A DNA stretch of 21,773 nt, taken from the NCBI GenBank assembly GCA_964389025.1, contig CAYMCQ010000074.1, positions 1-21,773 on the forward strand, written 5' to 3'. The DNA is from CAYMCQ01 sp964389025 (GTDB taxonomy: Bacteria > Verrucomicrobiota > Verrucomicrobiia > Limisphaerales > CAYMCQ01). The position numbers and the translations under genes were made by a program. Shown piece by piece: positions 21,528-21,773 of the stretch. A model generated the notes under the pieces. The model was not told where the DNA came from. It did not search any database and worked only from the letters and a program-made list of their open reading frames with translations. How positions within the stretch are numbered: the stretch's first letter is position 1; each line of letters starts with the position of its first letter.

Positions 21528-21773
21528 ATGGCCACACTCGTGTTCGACATCGAAACCTCCGCGCTGCCTGTCGAGACCTTCGACGAGGCGCAGCAGGAAT
21601 ACCTTTTCCGCGAGGCCAACGCCCTGCCCGAGGGCGCGGCGCGCGACACCCGCCGCGCGGAGCTGGCCCGGATGTTCAACCTCTGGCCGCTCACCGCGCA
21701 GGTCGTCTGCATCGCCATGCTCAACGCCGACAGCCAGCGCGGCCAGGTGTTGTTCCTCGCCGACGACTACGAG
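21528..21773 (+). CDS. predicted 3'-5' exonuclease (PolB/DnaQ-like), 3' end outside window
   Basis: Only the first 82 codons are present. The N-terminus MATLVFDIETSALPVE carries the DEDD exonuclease motif I (DIET: D7, E9). The sequence LWPLTAQVVCIAMLN fits the predicted 3'-5' exonucleases related to the PolB exonuclease domain (DNA_pol_B_exo2 type), where the strand after motif I has this form. Motifs II and III would lie beyond the window. The protein would degrade DNA or RNA 3' ends; its pathway is not established. It follows the hairpin at 21467-21516. Confidence 0.75.
   Translation, partial: MATLVFDIETSALPVETFDEAQQEYLFREANALPEGAARDTRRAELARMFNLWPLTAQVVCIAMLNADSQRGQVLFLADDYE

Overview
The window is a stretch of bacterial chromosome holding 21 protein genes: 20 complete and one cut by the right edge. 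I see no rRNA, tRNA, insertion sequence, CRISPR array or phage gene. The gene content suggests a member of the Verrucomicrobiota (Pedosphaera/Limisphaera-like). The pointers are a GH/GT2 fusion, a DUF2752 plus GYF_2 membrane cluster, a Verrucomicrobia-style galactokinase and a pilin-like protein with a C-terminal CPxGGxYTIG motif. This is inferred from remembered family features, not from a search. Most genes lack a recognisable Shine-Dalgarno sequence.

Layout, left to right. (1) lgt and miaA run rightward with an ATGA overlap and converge on thyA, which runs leftward. (2) A large GH/glycosyltransferase fusion lies upstream of thyA and overlaps it by 47 nt. (3) A leftward cluster from about 12.2 to 5.7 kb encodes a tripartite MacA-MacB-TolC exporter with MacB split in two: macA, ATPase, permease, tolC. 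A four-helix-bundle (S23/TIGR02436) gene lies between ATPase and permease, and a tRNA-modification gene (tsaC/sua5) lies between permease and tolC. (4) Rightward from 12.5 to 16.0 kb: trpD, a DUF2752 protein, two tandem GYF_2 membrane paralogs and a small membrane protein. (5) Rightward: galK, a pilin-like protein and lepB. (6) mutS runs leftward. Divergent from it are a 16-codon Lys/Ala gene with a very strong ribosome binding site, a terminator-like hairpin, and the start of a DnaQ/PolB-like 3'-5' exonuclease gene.

The most unusual property is a dense set of short dispersed repeats. One class is tandem HEPTAMER arrays, each with its own 7-bp word, at eight loci: before lgt, twice in miaA, twice in sua5, once in trpD, and on both sides of the four-helix-bundle gene in inverted orientation. 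A 7-bp unit read in codons gives a 7-residue period, so unrelated housekeeping enzymes carry look-alike peptide inserts: RSQKSEA-like in MiaA and Sua5, and QSPIAD-like in MiaA, Sua5 and (degenerate) TrpD. A second class is REPIN-like pairs of hairpins inside terminal inverted repeats: two in the mutS coding region and one in the macA-trpD divergent region. Octamer arrays occur at two more sites. A short fragment resembling the mutS 3' end, with its own stop codon, lies on the far side of lepB from mutS. Together these suggest a genome heavily colonised by small, frame-tolerant repeats that enter essential genes.
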